A stretch of 24,676 nt of DNA from JAVJSD01 sp040219575 (GCA_040219575.1 JAVJSD010000075.1:1-24676); one strand, 5' to 3'; counted from the first letter of the stretch, positions 1-8,300 are shown. The notes: generated from the letters alone by a model not told the origin. Program-made: numbers and translations.

Positions 1-2
1 TC

Positions 3-64
3 GGACCTCCGTGGGGTAAGAACCAAGTCGTTTGCCAATCAACTTGTTCTACCTCACGAGGTCC
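3..64. repeat. long imperfect inverted repeat / hairpin
   Basis: Arms at 3-28 and 42-64 pair along 23 positions (one as a G.U wobble) with three single-base bulges in the left arm and a 13-base loop. No T-tract follows it, so it does not look like a simple intrinsic terminator. It could be a palindromic mini-element, an RNA processing hairpin, or the end of a feature lying left of the window. Confidence 0.7.
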
Positions 65-216
65 TCTTCATCCGCAGCTAGCACTCAGCGCAACTTCAAA
101 CATAGCAACGTGCTAGCGTGCGAGGGATGCGAGTTGCAACCTTGTAAATTTGCCTTCCTTCTGCTGAAATGCATCGCATCCATAAGACAACTTACTCAGC
201 GAAAGGAGTGGGTACG

Positions 217-1116
217 GTGACCGCACAAGCAGCAACGCAAGCGAGCCAGCCAAGATGTCCCAACTGTGGCGGCGAGTCATTTTCCTTCAAGGAAGTCTTC
301 GGTCCGCCTGCTGCTCACGAAATGGTAGGCGCGTGCTACGAATCGCTTGCGACTGTAGAAAGCCACGTCTGCGATGAACTTCTACAGCTAAGAAGAAAAC
401 TTGTTCACAATCTTCAGAATCTTGAAAGCGCATCTAAAGCAAAACTCGAAGAACTTGAGGCCAACAAAGCCACGGCATTCGATGAGATTTGTGAGAGTGT
501 TGAACATGAGATTACTGAAGCTGCCTCAGAAGACGAGATTCTCGGCTACATCATGGGGGATGACGAAAAGCAAGATATCGCCCAGCGTCGCCAGGGAGCG
601 GTAAGTACGAAGTTTGAAGAGCAGCGGAAGAAGCTATTAGAGGCATACTCTGTATCCTCTCAAGAGCTAATGCGTAAGGCACGGCAACTGAAGGCAAAGT
701 TACGAGCACCACTCGAAAACAGCACAGCGGCATTCTTGCAGGACGCCGAATCCTACACGCTTGCTCTCGTTTACTGCGTACAGTGTGGAACTCCCATCAG
801 CGCGTGCCCATCACCGCGTGTCAGCAGCGGCATTCTGTCCAAGCAAACCCAGTCGCTTCTCGTATCCATAGTTGAGCAACAGGCTGCTGCCGACAAACGC
901 GCTCAGGATTCGATGAAGCATCTTGAGAGCATCAGAGCCGGTATCGTCCAAGCGAACAGGCTCTCGATTGAATCGACGAATAGTATCGTAAATGCGTTAG
1001 CCCATCTCGCCGCCGCGACGAACAACGTTAGGGCTGCAACGGCCATTTCTGCGCTCGCTCATACGGATCAGGCTGTTGATGCAATCGTCGATGGCATGGG
1101 CGGAGGCGAGGAGTGA
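217..1116 (+). CDS. zinc-ribbon and coiled-coil hypothetical protein
   Basis: I do not recognise this as a named family. With a GTG start at 217, preceded by AAAGGAG at 202-208, the product has 299 residues; an ATG 48 bases upstream is in frame but has no such site. A Cys pair near the N-terminus (C14, C17 in CPNCGG) and a second cluster at C187, C190 and C197 could bind zinc. Between them lies a long charged, Lys/Glu-rich helical stretch (about residues 55-180) that looks like a coiled coil. The C-terminal third is Ala/Ser-rich and helical. No signal peptide or membrane segment is seen. Base composition is less GC-rich than the IS21 element and the downstream operon, which fits recent acquisition. 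Its stop lies next to the broken 3' end of a DUF6807 gene on the other strand. Confidence 0.75.
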   Translation: MTAQAATQASQPRCPNCGGESFSFKEVFGPPAAHEMVGACYESLATVESHVCDELLQLRRKLVHNLQNLESASKAKLEELEANKATAFDEICESVEHEITEAASEDEILGYIMGDDEKQDIAQRRQGAVSTKFEEQRKKLLEAYSVSSQELMRKARQLKAKLRAPLENSTAAFLQDAESYTLALVYCVQCGTPISACPSPRVSSGILSKQTQSLLVSIVEQQAAADKRAQDSMKHLESIRAGIVQANRLSIESTNSIVNALAHLAAATNNVRAATAISALAHTDQAVDAIVDGMGGGEE

Positions 1117-1194
1117 CGTCCAATTACGGCGGAGCGTGTCGGCCGCGAGTTCTGAAGATTCCTCGTGGCTCTCAGAGTGGCGACTGTCGACACC

Positions 1195-1797
1195 GGCTTT
1201 ACGACGGCCAGCGACGTAGCGACGCGGACGCCGAGCCCCATTTCTTCTTGGTCGCCAAAGGTGAAGTCGCCGCTATCTGAGCTGAACTTCGACTTCCAGT
1301 CGAGCTGGTATCCATCCGGTCGGGCCAACACCGTGATTTCGCAGATCTCAGTGCAGATGGTTCGCCCGTCCGCCTCCTATGCGTTCTGGACAGTGAACGA
1401 ACCGCAGCCGGCGCCACCTTGCGGCTCCTCTGCATAGCGAACGTGTCGCACGCGGGCATTGTTCCGCCAGAAGTCGGCGCAATCGATGTCGCCGAACGCC
1501 AGCCACAGCCCCGGATGCATGGTGGGGGCATCGTCGAGATCCTTGCCCTTCACTGGCGGACGGTTGCGCACGGTTGCGCTTCACCTGTACGCCCGAGGGC
1601 GTCCGCAAGTGCTGAAAGTATCGTCCCGTGGTCTGGTCGTCGCCCGTGACGCATTCGCCAATCGGCCGGCCGTTCTGGAAGGATATGGGCGGAGCCTTCT
1701 TGGCTGCTACACCGTCATCCTCGGCGAACACGAGTCTGCCGGCACAATTGGTCGGCATGAGCCAGAGGGCGACCAGAGCTACATGTGTCGTTCGCAT
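1195..1797 (-). pseudogene. DUF6807 (PmoA-family) secreted protein, broken
   Basis: The gene starts intact at 1797: TAGGAG sits 6 bases before the ATG, and an N-terminal signal peptide follows. Family-like sequence (YFQHLRTPSGVQV) then runs into a tandem duplication of ten bases (1560-1569 and 1570-1579) that shifts the frame by one. The next frame continues with the family segment GLWLAFGDIDCADFW and hits a TAG at 1377-1379 where a Tyr codon would be expected. The same frame resumes with LARPDGYQLDW and SGDFTFGDQEEMGLGVRV before similarity is lost near 1200. The remaining C-terminal part of the domain is missing. The three lesions are read directly from the sequence. The family assignment rests on remembered planctomycete DUF6807 motifs. 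Confidence 0.82.
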
Positions 1798-1806
1798 GGC
1801 GAACTC

Positions 1807-2268
1807 CTACTCTGGAATCGACGGTGGAGTTCGCCCCGGTAGCTGACACTCAGAAACATACTGTTGAACTGCGTCAGCGGCAGCCTTGTGATCTCGGGCT
1901 GGCAGCCACTTAACGGCTCGAAGTACGTTTCGGCAGACATCGTTGTTTCCAGGAAGGTGCGAGCAGACCCACTCGAACGCAAATGCGTTCCATTCATGTT
2001 CGACTTGGCTGGTACGGTCCTCGAAGAGGTGCAGCTGTCTATCGTATACCTCCACGTTGTATCGCTGGCAGAGGCGGTTCCATGTCGGAATCAGTGGCTG
2101 CACGTCAACACCTGACTTGTAGGCATGGCGGAGCCCCTCGATTGCCTCGGAACGGACGCCAACGAGGTCTGCAGCTCGGATGAATCTTTGTTGACACAGG
2201 TGAATGAGCGTACAAAGTGTGCTGGACATTTGCCGATGCTGAAGACGCTTGAGTTCCCCATAATTCAT
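1807..2268 (-). CDS. hypothetical protein, 153 residues
   Basis: Not recognised. The likely start is the ATG at 2268 (MNYGELKRLQHRQ), with an AGGG tract about 7 bases upstream. A longer reading from 2334 would begin inside the left end of the IS21 element and is unlikely. The protein is soluble and helical, rich in His, Arg and Gln, and contains several Trp and Cys residues but no clear metal motif. Its stop codon TAG forms the start of the ribosome site for the DUF6807 pseudogene that begins 9 bases downstream, so the two were probably co-transcribed. The IS21 left end lies about 20 bases upstream of the start, which may have removed or replaced the native promoter. Confidence 0.55.
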   Translation of the reverse strand: MNYGELKRLQHRQMSSTLCTLIHLCQQRFIRAADLVGVRSEAIEGLRHAYKSGVDVQPLIPTWNRLCQRYNVEVYDRQLHLFEDRTSQVEHEWNAFAFEWVCSHLPGNNDVCRNVLRAVKWLPARDHKAAADAVQQYVSECQLPGRTPPSIPE

Positions 2269-2355
2269 CGAGGTACCCTGTATGTCATTGGGCGCGTTAA
2301 TTAGGCCACCACTGGGCGCTTTAGAACCGGCCATTTAAGGCGAGGCCGAAGGGCG

Positions 2356-2396
2356 TCGCAGGCTTCAGCAACCTTGTTGCTGAAGGAGACCTGCGA
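2356..2396 (+). promoter_or_regulatory. hairpin masking the istA ribosome site
   Basis: TCGCAGG (2356-2362) plus CTTCAGCAAC (2363-2372) pair with GTTGCTGAAG (2376-2385) and CCTGCGA (2390-2396), giving 17 base pairs around a CTT loop with a 4-base GAGA bulge. The Shine-Dalgarno sequence AAGGAGA (2383-2389) lies half in the stem and half in the bulge, and the last paired base is the A of the istA ATG. In a transcript reading in from outside, this fold would block istA translation. Confidence 0.75.
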
Positions 2397-3886
2397 TGTC
2401 ACGGCGCCTGAAAATGGCTGTAATCACTGCAATCGAATCGCTGCACCGTTCGGGTTATTCCAATCGTCGGATTGCGGAGACTCTTGGCGTTCATCGGGAC
2501 ACCGTCGCCAAGTATGTCGCCCAATTTCAAAACAGGCCGAACGCGCCCACCGGGTCGCCGGACGCTGAACCCCGGGCCAGTCCCGGTCCCGAGAGCCTCT
2601 GTCGGCCCTTCCAGGAACTGATCGTCGCCAAGCTGGAGCAGGGACTCTCCGCCCAGCGGATCTATCAGGATCTGGTCGAGGACCATGAGTTCCCCGGCAA
2701 GTATCCCAGCGTGCGGCGTTATGTGGCGAGTCTGGCGACTTCGTCGGGACCGGTTCGGCGAATGGAGACTGCCGCCGGCCAGGAGGCGCAGGTCGACTTC
2801 GGCGTCGGCGCGCCGATTCGCCAGCCGGACGGCAAGCGACGCCGCACGTGGGTCTTCCGCATCGTGCTCAGCTACTCGCGGAAGGCCTATAGCGAAGTCG
2901 TCTACCGGCAGACCACCGAGGCCTTCATCGGCGCCCTGGAGAACTCCTTTCGGCACTTCGGCGGCGTGCCGAAGACGCTGGTGATCGACAACCTCAAGGC
3001 GGCCGTGCGGCGCGGCGATTGGTACGATCCCAAGCTGATGTCGTTCGCACGGCACTATGGCACGGCTTTCCTGCCGACCAAGCCCTACACGCTCGAGCAT
3101 AAGGGCAAGGTCGAAGCGGGCGTGAAGTATGTCAAGAACAACGCGCTCAAAGGACGCCAGTTCGACAGCCTGCCGCAGCAGAACGACTTTCTGCTGGACT
3201 GGGAGACCCGCGTGGCCGACACGCGGATTCACGGCACCACCAAGCAGCAAGTGCAGCGTCGTTTCGAGCAGGAACGCGACGTGTTGCTGCCGCTGCCGGT
3301 CGACTCGTTTCCCTGCTTTGAAGAACAGCAGCGCACCGTGCATCGCGATGGCCACGTGGAGGTGGCCAAGGCCTATTACTCGACGCCTCCTGAGTATATC
3401 GGCCGCCGGCTGTGGGTTCGTTGGGACAGTCGCACGGTGCGGATCTTCAACCGCCGCTGGGAGCAGGTGGCGCTGCACGCCCGCGCCGAGCCGGGGCAGT
3501 TCCGCACTGCGCCGGGCCACATCCCCACCAAGCGGAGGTCGTCGGTGGAACTCGGCGTGCGGCAACTGTTGGCCCGGGTGCGGGTGCTGGGCGACCACGC
3601 CGGCGACTGGGGCGAAGCGGTGGTCAACGCTCGCGGCGTGGAGGCGCTGCGCGTGCTGATCGGTCTACGGGCGTTGGCCTCGCGGCACTCCTCGGCCGCC
3701 ATCGACGAAGCCTGCCGACAGGCCCTGACTTACGGCGTTTACCGTCTGAAAACGATTCGTGCGCTGCTCAAGCGGCCGGCGCCCGAGCAGCAACAACTGG
3801 AGTTTCTCGAAGAGCATCCGATCATTCGGCCGCTCAGCGACTATTCACTGGATTCCCTGTACGACCTTGGAAAGGAACGTCTCTGA
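2396..3886 (+). CDS. istA: IS21-family transposase IstA
   Basis: This is the DDE recombinase that cuts and joins the ends of the element; it works with the ATPase IstB. The product is 496 residues, normal for the family. Residues 11-42 form a helix-turn-helix (SNRRIAETLGVHRDTVAKYV) for end binding. The catalytic core shows D134 (AQVDFG), D198 (LVIDN) and E240 (HKGKVEAG), followed by the C-terminal region typical of IS21 transposases. The ATG at 2396 has AGGAGA 6 bases upstream, but that site is folded into a hairpin. The stop TGA overlaps the istB ATG by one base, implying translational coupling. The reading frame is intact, so the element may be active. A minus-strand frame of 399 codons inside it is a high-GC shadow. 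Confidence 0.95.
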   Translation: MSRRLKMAVITAIESLHRSGYSNRRIAETLGVHRDTVAKYVAQFQNRPNAPTGSPDAEPRASPGPESLCRPFQELIVAKLEQGLSAQRIYQDLVEDHEFPGKYPSVRRYVASLATSSGPVRRMETAAGQEAQVDFGVGAPIRQPDGKRRRTWVFRIVLSYSRKAYSEVVYRQTTEAFIGALENSFRHFGGVPKTLVIDNLKAAVRRGDWYDPKLMSFARHYGTAFLPTKPYTLEHKGKVEAGVKYVKNNALKGRQFDSLPQQNDFLLDWETRVADTRIHGTTKQQVQRRFEQERDVLLPLPVDSFPCFEEQQRTVHRDGHVEVAKAYYSTPPEYIGRRLWVRWDSRTVRIFNRRWEQVALHARAEPGQFRTAPGHIPTKRRSSVELGVRQLLARVRVLGDHAGDWGEAVVNARGVEALRVLIGLRALASRHSSAAIDEACRQALTYGVYRLKTIRALLKRPAPEQQQLEFLEEHPIIRPLSDYSLDSLYDLGKERL

Positions 3887-4677
3887 TGAACAACCAATTG
3901 AAAGACGCCTTGCGCAAGCTGCGGTTGAGCGGCCTGCTGGAATGCCTGGAGGTGCGGCTGCACGAAGCGGCCTCCAATAAGCTGACGCATATCGAGTTCC
4001 TGGAGCTGATTCTGCAAGACGAGTTGGCGATCCGCTTTGATCGACTGGTGGAGCGTCGCACGCGAGCGGCCGCCTTCCGCGATCAGCGCACGCTGCAGGA
4101 CTTCGACTGGGACTTCAACCGCTCGATCAAGAAGAAGCCGTTCCTCGATCTGGCGACGGGTGAGTTCGTTCGCCAAGGCCGCAACGTACTGCTGGTCGGA
4201 CCTCCCGGCGTCGGCAAGAGCCATCTGGCTCAAGCCATCGGCGCGCAGTTGGTCCGCAGCGGGAAGACGGTGTACTACCGCAGCATCTTCGACGCCGTCC
4301 GCGACCTGCTGCACGACGAGGCCTTCGAGGGTCACGACAAAGTCATGACACGCTACCTCAAGCCGGAGCTACTGATCCTGGACGACATGGGCATCAAACA
4401 ACTTCCCAAGCGCAGCGGAGAATGGTTGTTTGAGATCGTCATGCGTCGTCACGAGGTAAAGAGCACGCTGATGACCAGCAACCGCCCGCTGGAAGACTGG
4501 GGCAAGCTGATCGGCGACGTGCCGGCGGCCACGGCCATCCTGGATCGCTTCCTGCAGGAGGCCGAGGTGATCAAGTTGACGGGCAAGAGCTATCGTATGC
4601 GTCGTCGCCGCAAGGACGCGGACCCGTCCGACTTCGATTCCCAGCCGGACTCAAACGAACCCGGCTCCGACAAGTAA
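3886..4677 (+). CDS. istB: IS21-family helper ATPase IstB
   Basis: This AAA+ ATPase of the DnaC/IstB group remodels target DNA and delivers it to IstA. The product has 263 residues. Walker A is GPPGVGKS and Walker B is LLILDDMG; MTSNRP is the sensor-1 segment. A typical basic tail (YRMRRRRKD) is followed by a short acidic, Ser/Asp-rich end. The ATG at 3886 overlaps the istA stop as TGATG, with AAAGGAA about 9 bases upstream inside istA. The frame is intact. The right terminus of the element lies 30-50 bases after the stop. Confidence 0.95.
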   Translation: MNNQLKDALRKLRLSGLLECLEVRLHEAASNKLTHIEFLELILQDELAIRFDRLVERRTRAAAFRDQRTLQDFDWDFNRSIKKKPFLDLATGEFVRQGRNVLLVGPPGVGKSHLAQAIGAQLVRSGKTVYYRSIFDAVRDLLHDEAFEGHDKVMTRYLKPELLILDDMGIKQLPKRSGEWLFEIVMRRHEVKSTLMTSNRPLEDWGKLIGDVPAATAILDRFLQEAEVIKLTGKSYRMRRRRKDADPSDFDSQPDSNEPGSDK

Positions 4678-4717
4678 CCCGTCCACAAGCAGTGGCGCCA
4701 ATTGGGCGTGGGCAGCG

Positions 4718-5029
4718 GTGGGCAGCGAGCGTTCCATAGGCGAATCCGAACCTACTCGCTGGCTCCTGCTCGTCGACGATGTAGACGATTCGAAAGGCGT
4801 TGAGCCACCAGAACCCCCGGCGCGCGAGTTCCGACTTGCGCAAAGAATCCTGGGCCTCGTCGTACACCTGCTGGCCGCTGCTCAGCTTTACACGCGCGTG
4901 ATCGACGACGTAGCCGGCCGGAGGCGACGCTTTTGTCGCTCCCACTGCCGAATAGCTGAATTCTTTGTTCCCCTGAATGTCTAGGAAGCGCTGGATCGAC
5001 TGCGGAGACGGTTTGAGCAGAGAGAGCAT
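4718..5029 (-). pseudogene. UPF0548 / DUF1990 protein remnant
   Basis: The N-terminus, MLSLLKPSPQSIQRFL, and the following YSAVGAT and PPAGYVVDHARVKL segments match what I know of the DUF1990 family. After SLRK about 30-35 residues usual for the family are missing, and the reading jumps straight to WWLNAFRIVYIVDE. Family sequence ends at GFAYGTL, where the right end of the IS21 element begins; the open frame then continues into IS sequence to 4571. The C-terminal half is not present on the other side of the IS, so a simple insertion does not explain the loss. The start at 5029 has only a weak ribosome site (TAAGAG immediately before the ATG). It is unlikely to be functional. Confidence 0.75.
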
Positions 5030-5150
5030 CTCTTAGTACTCGGGATTGGCTCGATCACGTCAACAGGCTCAATTCTCTGTCAAGAAACCGGGAGACGTGC
5101 CCTGGTGACAACCGGAACAGCTACCACTCATGAAAGAAGAGAGGACGAAT

Positions 5151-5212
5151 CGGTCGAGAAATCGGCCCAACGAGCCCATCAATGCTGAAATGGGCCGATT
5201 GGGCCGGTTCCG
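5151..5212. repeat. GGGCC-type interspersed repeat, copy 1
   Basis: This copy has GAGAAATCGGCCCAA, a short spacer, then GAAATGGGCCGATTGGGCC. The two halves are partly inverted (TTGGGCCGAT against ATCGGCCCAA), so it can fold. It lies between the UPF0548 remnant and the 268-residue gene. Related copies lie at 6117-6177 and 11078-11150. Confidence 0.7.
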
Positions 5213-5262
5213 GCGCGAGATAGAATGTCCTGCTCGCCTGAATGCAAGCTGATCGCGCTCTT

Positions 5263-6069
5263 TCAGTCCAGGAACGCCACGTTCCGCATCGCCTGCGACT
5301 GGTTCTCGGTGTTCATCACGACCTGATGCCAAGTGTGCAGCGTGACCGTGGCATGGTCCGGGTGGCGGATCCGGCCACGCACGTGAACGCCGGGATTATG
5401 CCGCATGGTCGTCCATCCCCAGTTCCTGGCGTTCCGGTTGCCCGACAGGATCTTCTGGTACGTGGCCGACGTCACGCCGTTGGGATGGCGGGGGCAGACG
5501 TAGACGGTTTCGCCACCGGTGCGGTAACAAAACTCCGCCCAGTGCGGCTTGCCGCCGTTGCCGCGTCTGAGCGGCTCGTTCTTCAGGATTTGGGCTTGGT
5601 CAACGGCCATGTCGTCGTTGGGTAGGAAGAACCACTCGCCCTGACGAATGAAGGCCGCGTTCTTGCGTCGGTTACGGGCTCTGCCCGAGACGGCGCCGCG
5701 AGCTACGGCGCGCTCCACCTCGGGAGGCTGCAACGCCTCCTTGGCCTGACGGACGGTTCCCACAGGCGCGGACTCCGGAATGCCAGCGACGAACCAATGC
5801 CGCTCGTCGTGTCCGCAGAGGTACTTGTTCTTGGCACCGTTTTCCCGCACCAGCAGGAGCAGGTGGCGATCTGCCGGCTGTACGTCCAGCACTTCGACCG
5901 CCGGATTGGCGCCGGCCAGCGGCGTGAGCTCGAAGAACTCACCCCGTCGGTCCGTTCCAATGTCGAGCGAAAGCAGGCCCGACGTGCTGAGACGGCGAGA
6001 CGGACGATCCACGACCTTCAGCCGAGCGCCGATGCGTTCAAACTTCCTGTTGAGCTGGGAAACATCCAT
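5263..6069 (-). CDS. hypothetical protein, 268 residues
   Basis: No named family is recognised. I chose the ATG at 6069 (MDVSQLNRKFERIGARL); the open frame extends upstream to 6240, but that stretch is made of an interspersed GGGCC repeat and reads like RPNRPIS-type repeat translation, so it is probably not coding. No clear Shine-Dalgarno is seen before 6069. The N-terminal half has a compact alpha/beta look with a segment on residue-level quality (GANPAVEVLDVQPADRHLLL). Further on come CGHDERHWFVAGIPE, an Ala/Arg-rich linker, and a basic C-terminal third with VYVCPRHPNG and WGWTTMRHNPGVHVRGRI. Single Cys and several His residues are present, but no confident metal site. No signal peptide or membrane segment is seen. 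Confidence 0.7.
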   Translation of the reverse strand: MDVSQLNRKFERIGARLKVVDRPSRRLSTSGLLSLDIGTDRRGEFFELTPLAGANPAVEVLDVQPADRHLLLLVRENGAKNKYLCGHDERHWFVAGIPESAPVGTVRQAKEALQPPEVERAVARGAVSGRARNRRKNAAFIRQGEWFFLPNDDMAVDQAQILKNEPLRRGNGGKPHWAEFCYRTGGETVYVCPRHPNGVTSATYQKILSGNRNARNWGWTTMRHNPGVHVRGRIRHPDHATVTLHTWHQVVMNTENQSQAMRNVAFLD

Positions 6070-6116
6070 GCGGAGGAGGACACGAGCGCTGGGAACAGGT
6101 TCACGAGATGCCCTAT

Positions 6117-6177
6117 CGCTTGAAAAATGGGCCCAACCGGCCCCAAACCCAGAAATGGGCCGATTGGGCCGGTGCTG
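6117..6177. repeat. GGGCC-type interspersed repeat, copy 2
   Basis: It contains AAATGGGCCCAACCGGCCCC, a short spacer and GAAATGGGCCGATTGGGCC. The second half is identical to copy 1 over about 20 bases. It lies about 50 bases upstream of the 268-residue minus-strand gene. The rest of the gap 6070-6435 shows no convincing gene on either strand. Confidence 0.75.
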
Positions 6178-6435
6178 GCACCACAAGGCCGTGGCGTTCG
6201 GAGCTTCTTGGACAGACCATAGCCACGCCGGTCGGCGCATCTAGGTCTAGGCGCGAATAGTGCGGCCTGGCCGGGAGAAGGGCAGCGCAGGGGCAGTTCT
6301 CGAAGTGCTTGACTGGCAACGGCTGCGCGCGACAATGCGCCTGTAGAGACAACGGGGGTAGCCCGCCGTCACGATTTTCCGTGATAGGACGTTCTGGACG
6401 ATCACAGCTCATGCCGTTGAGAAGCCTTACGCACG

Positions 6436-7119
6436 ATGAGCGACGCACAACGAAACGAGATTCTCCCGTGGGACCCCACGCCCGTCGTTTCATTCTTTGC
6501 GTCTGCGGATACGAAGTTCATATTCCGAGAAGAGTTTGTCCAGCTTATTCGTGAAGCTCGGCATTGCTTTGTTGCAGGTTGTCCCCGTGCATCAATCATC
6601 GTTGCGGGAGAATCACTCTTGCGCGCCTTGTTCGAGATTCTGGTCAAGCTAAGTAACGCCGGCCACGAAGCTTCTATCTCTCGCGGAAGTCGCGGGGATT
6701 TCACCATTTCGCCGAACATGGATCAACGACAGTTCTTCGCACTCAATGATGACTTGACTTTCAACGACGCACTTCGGTTGCTGACTGAAGTGGACGCGGT
6801 CCCCGAATCCCGCATGAGCACGCTGCACACGATTAAGTCCCTGCGCAATCGTGCCGCCCATGGCACGATGCCTTTCATTGCTGAATGGGACCCCGATGAG
6901 CCGCGCCCCGGGAACGATTGGATATTCGATGAGGACATCGAATTTCCTGAGGGCTATCAGTTCTATCCCCATGATGGTCGTCCCGATCTGTTCACGTTTG
7001 ACGTCCGCAAGCACAACTGCGGATCGCTTAAGCCTCTGACTTCGGACGAGCAGCTTGCAGCAATACAGTATTTGATTGTCACCGACTCAATTTCACACCT
7101 GACAGAAATTGTCGGATAA
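6436..7119 (+). CDS. DUF4145-like hypothetical protein
   Basis: The product has 227 residues and no signal peptide or membrane segment. Two features resemble the DUF4145 type of helical domain: a segment around residues 49-66 (CPRASIIVAGESLLRALFE) and a strongly conserved-looking LRNRAAHG at 136-143. Such domains occur alone or fused to restriction and defence proteins, but their biochemical role is not settled. The C-terminal part is acidic (DEDIEFPEGYQF) and aromatic. The ATG at 6436 has only a weak upstream site; no better in-frame start is seen. Base composition is lower in GC than the neighbouring genes, which would fit transfer. The gene stands alone: the next gene is on the opposite strand and convergent. 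Confidence 0.72.
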   Translation: MSDAQRNEILPWDPTPVVSFFASADTKFIFREEFVQLIREARHCFVAGCPRASIIVAGESLLRALFEILVKLSNAGHEASISRGSRGDFTISPNMDQRQFFALNDDLTFNDALRLLTEVDAVPESRMSTLHTIKSLRNRAAHGTMPFIAEWDPDEPRPGNDWIFDEDIEFPEGYQFYPHDGRPDLFTFDVRKHNCGSLKPLTSDEQLAAIQYLIVTDSISHLTEIVG

Positions 7120-7195
7120 CGAGCTGTCGCCGACGGGACGGTACCCAAGCCGACCCAAGCCGCGGGATCCCGGGCATCTCCATCAAATTCGTGAA

Positions 7196-7957
7196 TCAGC
7201 TGAACTCGACCACCAGCGCCGCATGGTCGGACAACGCCTTCCCAAGCTCTGCCGGCCACGGCCGCTTCACGGGATGGTTGAGCACGTGCGATTCCGTACG
7301 GCTGAAGTATTCCGCAGCGGTAACGCGAGGGACCAGCGGTGTGGATGCGAACGAGTGATCGAGCCGAAAGCCGCGAACACGGCTCCACCAGGTCGGCATC
7401 GGCGCGTCGCCGTGAAAAGCCCGGGGCAGATCAGTCCAGCCGATGCTGGTCAGTTTCTCGAAGGAATCGGCGCAAATGAAAGTCGCCTCCTCCTCGTCGA
7501 CGTAGTGCTTCCCGGTGTTCAAATCGCCCAGCAACATCGCGGGCGTGTCGGTGAGCCGTCCGGCGAAAGCGAGGATCCCGTCCCAGAAGCATTGCTTCTC
7601 CGCGCGCGTTTCGTCACCAGTTTCGCCGCCGTGCAAATAGACGCCGAGAAAGTCGACGTCGCATCCATCAAGCTGGAAGTGGAGCCAGCGGTGCCGGATG
7701 TGCGCCGGCCCCTCAAGCGGCAATAGGCGGATCGGCAGTCGTGAGGCGATCAGCACGCCGTTGGTTCCGTCGCTCGCGCGGTCGTATTCAGCATGTACCA
7801 GCCCCCGTGCTCGGAGCGAGTCGATAAGTAGTGCGCCCTTCGGGCTGGCGCGGAACTCAGTCAATACCGCCGTATCGGCCTCCAGCTCGGCGATAGCGCT
7901 GGCCATGGCCTCTTGCTGGCGCCCACCATGTTGGACGTTCCACGTGAGGATGCGCAT
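7196..7957 (-). CDS. endonuclease/exonuclease/phosphatase family protein
   Basis: This is a 253-residue metal-dependent phosphodiesterase or nuclease of the EEP superfamily; the substrate cannot be told from sequence. The expected active-site motifs appear in order: TWNVQ with N7, the metal-binding E34 in LTEFR, Y107, the GDLN motif with D145 and N147, D200 in FRLDHSF, and the terminal SDH at 243-245. There is no signal peptide, so it is probably cytosolic. Its length is short for the superfamily but covers the full fold. A second, gutted copy of this gene with similar upstream sequence lies about 1 kb to the right (8301-9057), so the gene was once duplicated in tandem. Confidence 0.9.
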   Translation of the reverse strand: MRILTWNVQHGGRQQEAMASAIAELEADTAVLTEFRASPKGALLIDSLRARGLVHAEYDRASDGTNGVLIASRLPIRLLPLEGPAHIRHRWLHFQLDGCDVDFLGVYLHGGETGDETRAEKQCFWDGILAFAGRLTDTPAMLLGDLNTGKHYVDEEEATFICADSFEKLTSIGWTDLPRAFHGDAPMPTWWSRVRGFRLDHSFASTPLVPRVTAAEYFSRTESHVLNHPVKRPWPAELGKALSDHAALVVEFS

Positions 7958-8300
7958 GTGTGTTACCCGTTCCAGAGTGACGGCGTTGGTGCTGTCCGTC
8001 GGCCCAGAGCGTGATGAGTGTAATCAGCGGCAGTCCACCGGGGAAGCAGGTGCGTCAGCACAATTCTTGGGGCGCCCCAAAAATTCGAGCGAGGGAAGCC
8101 AGCATCCGTCACGAATTCGGACTGTCCTGGCATGAAGGGCAGAAGTAGGCGACAGCATTGCGTGCGCGCTTTGGTTACCAGTCGCACCAGAAGGGGGCGT
8201 GGGTTTTCGTTTCCCGAGAAAGTTTTTCACCCCTCGTCTTCGAGCAACTTCGCAACGGCCTGCGGACTTGAATACGCCGGCTGCCGCATGCAGGTGCATT
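7958..8300. other. non-coding gap between the EEP gene and its ruined copy
   Basis: No convincing gene is seen on either strand. The first 90 bases (about 7958-8045) resemble 9058-9150, the sequence upstream of the ruined EEP copy. A palindromic repeat occupies 8061-8086. The remainder is GC-rich sequence with only short open frames. Confidence 0.5.
8061..8086. repeat. CAATTCTTGG palindromic repeat, copy 1
   Basis: CAATTCTTGG is followed by GGCGCCCCAAAAATTC, centred on the palindrome TTGGGGCGCCCCAA. A closely related copy is at 11158-11182, next to the third GGGCC repeat. Confidence 0.7.

Larger units (their letters stand above)
2289..4714 (+). mobile_element. IS21-family insertion sequence
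   Basis: The element carries istA and istB in the usual overlapping order. Candidate terminal inverted repeats begin with TG at both ends: the left end from 2289 contains AATTAGGCCACCACTG, and the right end read inward from 4714 contains AATTGGCGCCACTG. The resulting length of about 2.4 kb is normal for the family. TGGGC-type motifs recur at both ends (2289, 2313, and several times in 4702-4724), so the exact outer bases are uncertain, and the right end could lie ten bases further out at 4724. I see no matching target-site duplication. Confidence 0.8.

Noticed and set aside
32..220. 62-codon plus-strand frame at the window start
   Set aside because: It has no ribosome site, overlaps the hairpin and the next gene's start, and has no recognisable features.
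2399..3598. 399-codon minus-strand open frame
   Set aside because: It is antisense to istA, which has all catalytic residues. The frame is a codon-bias shadow.
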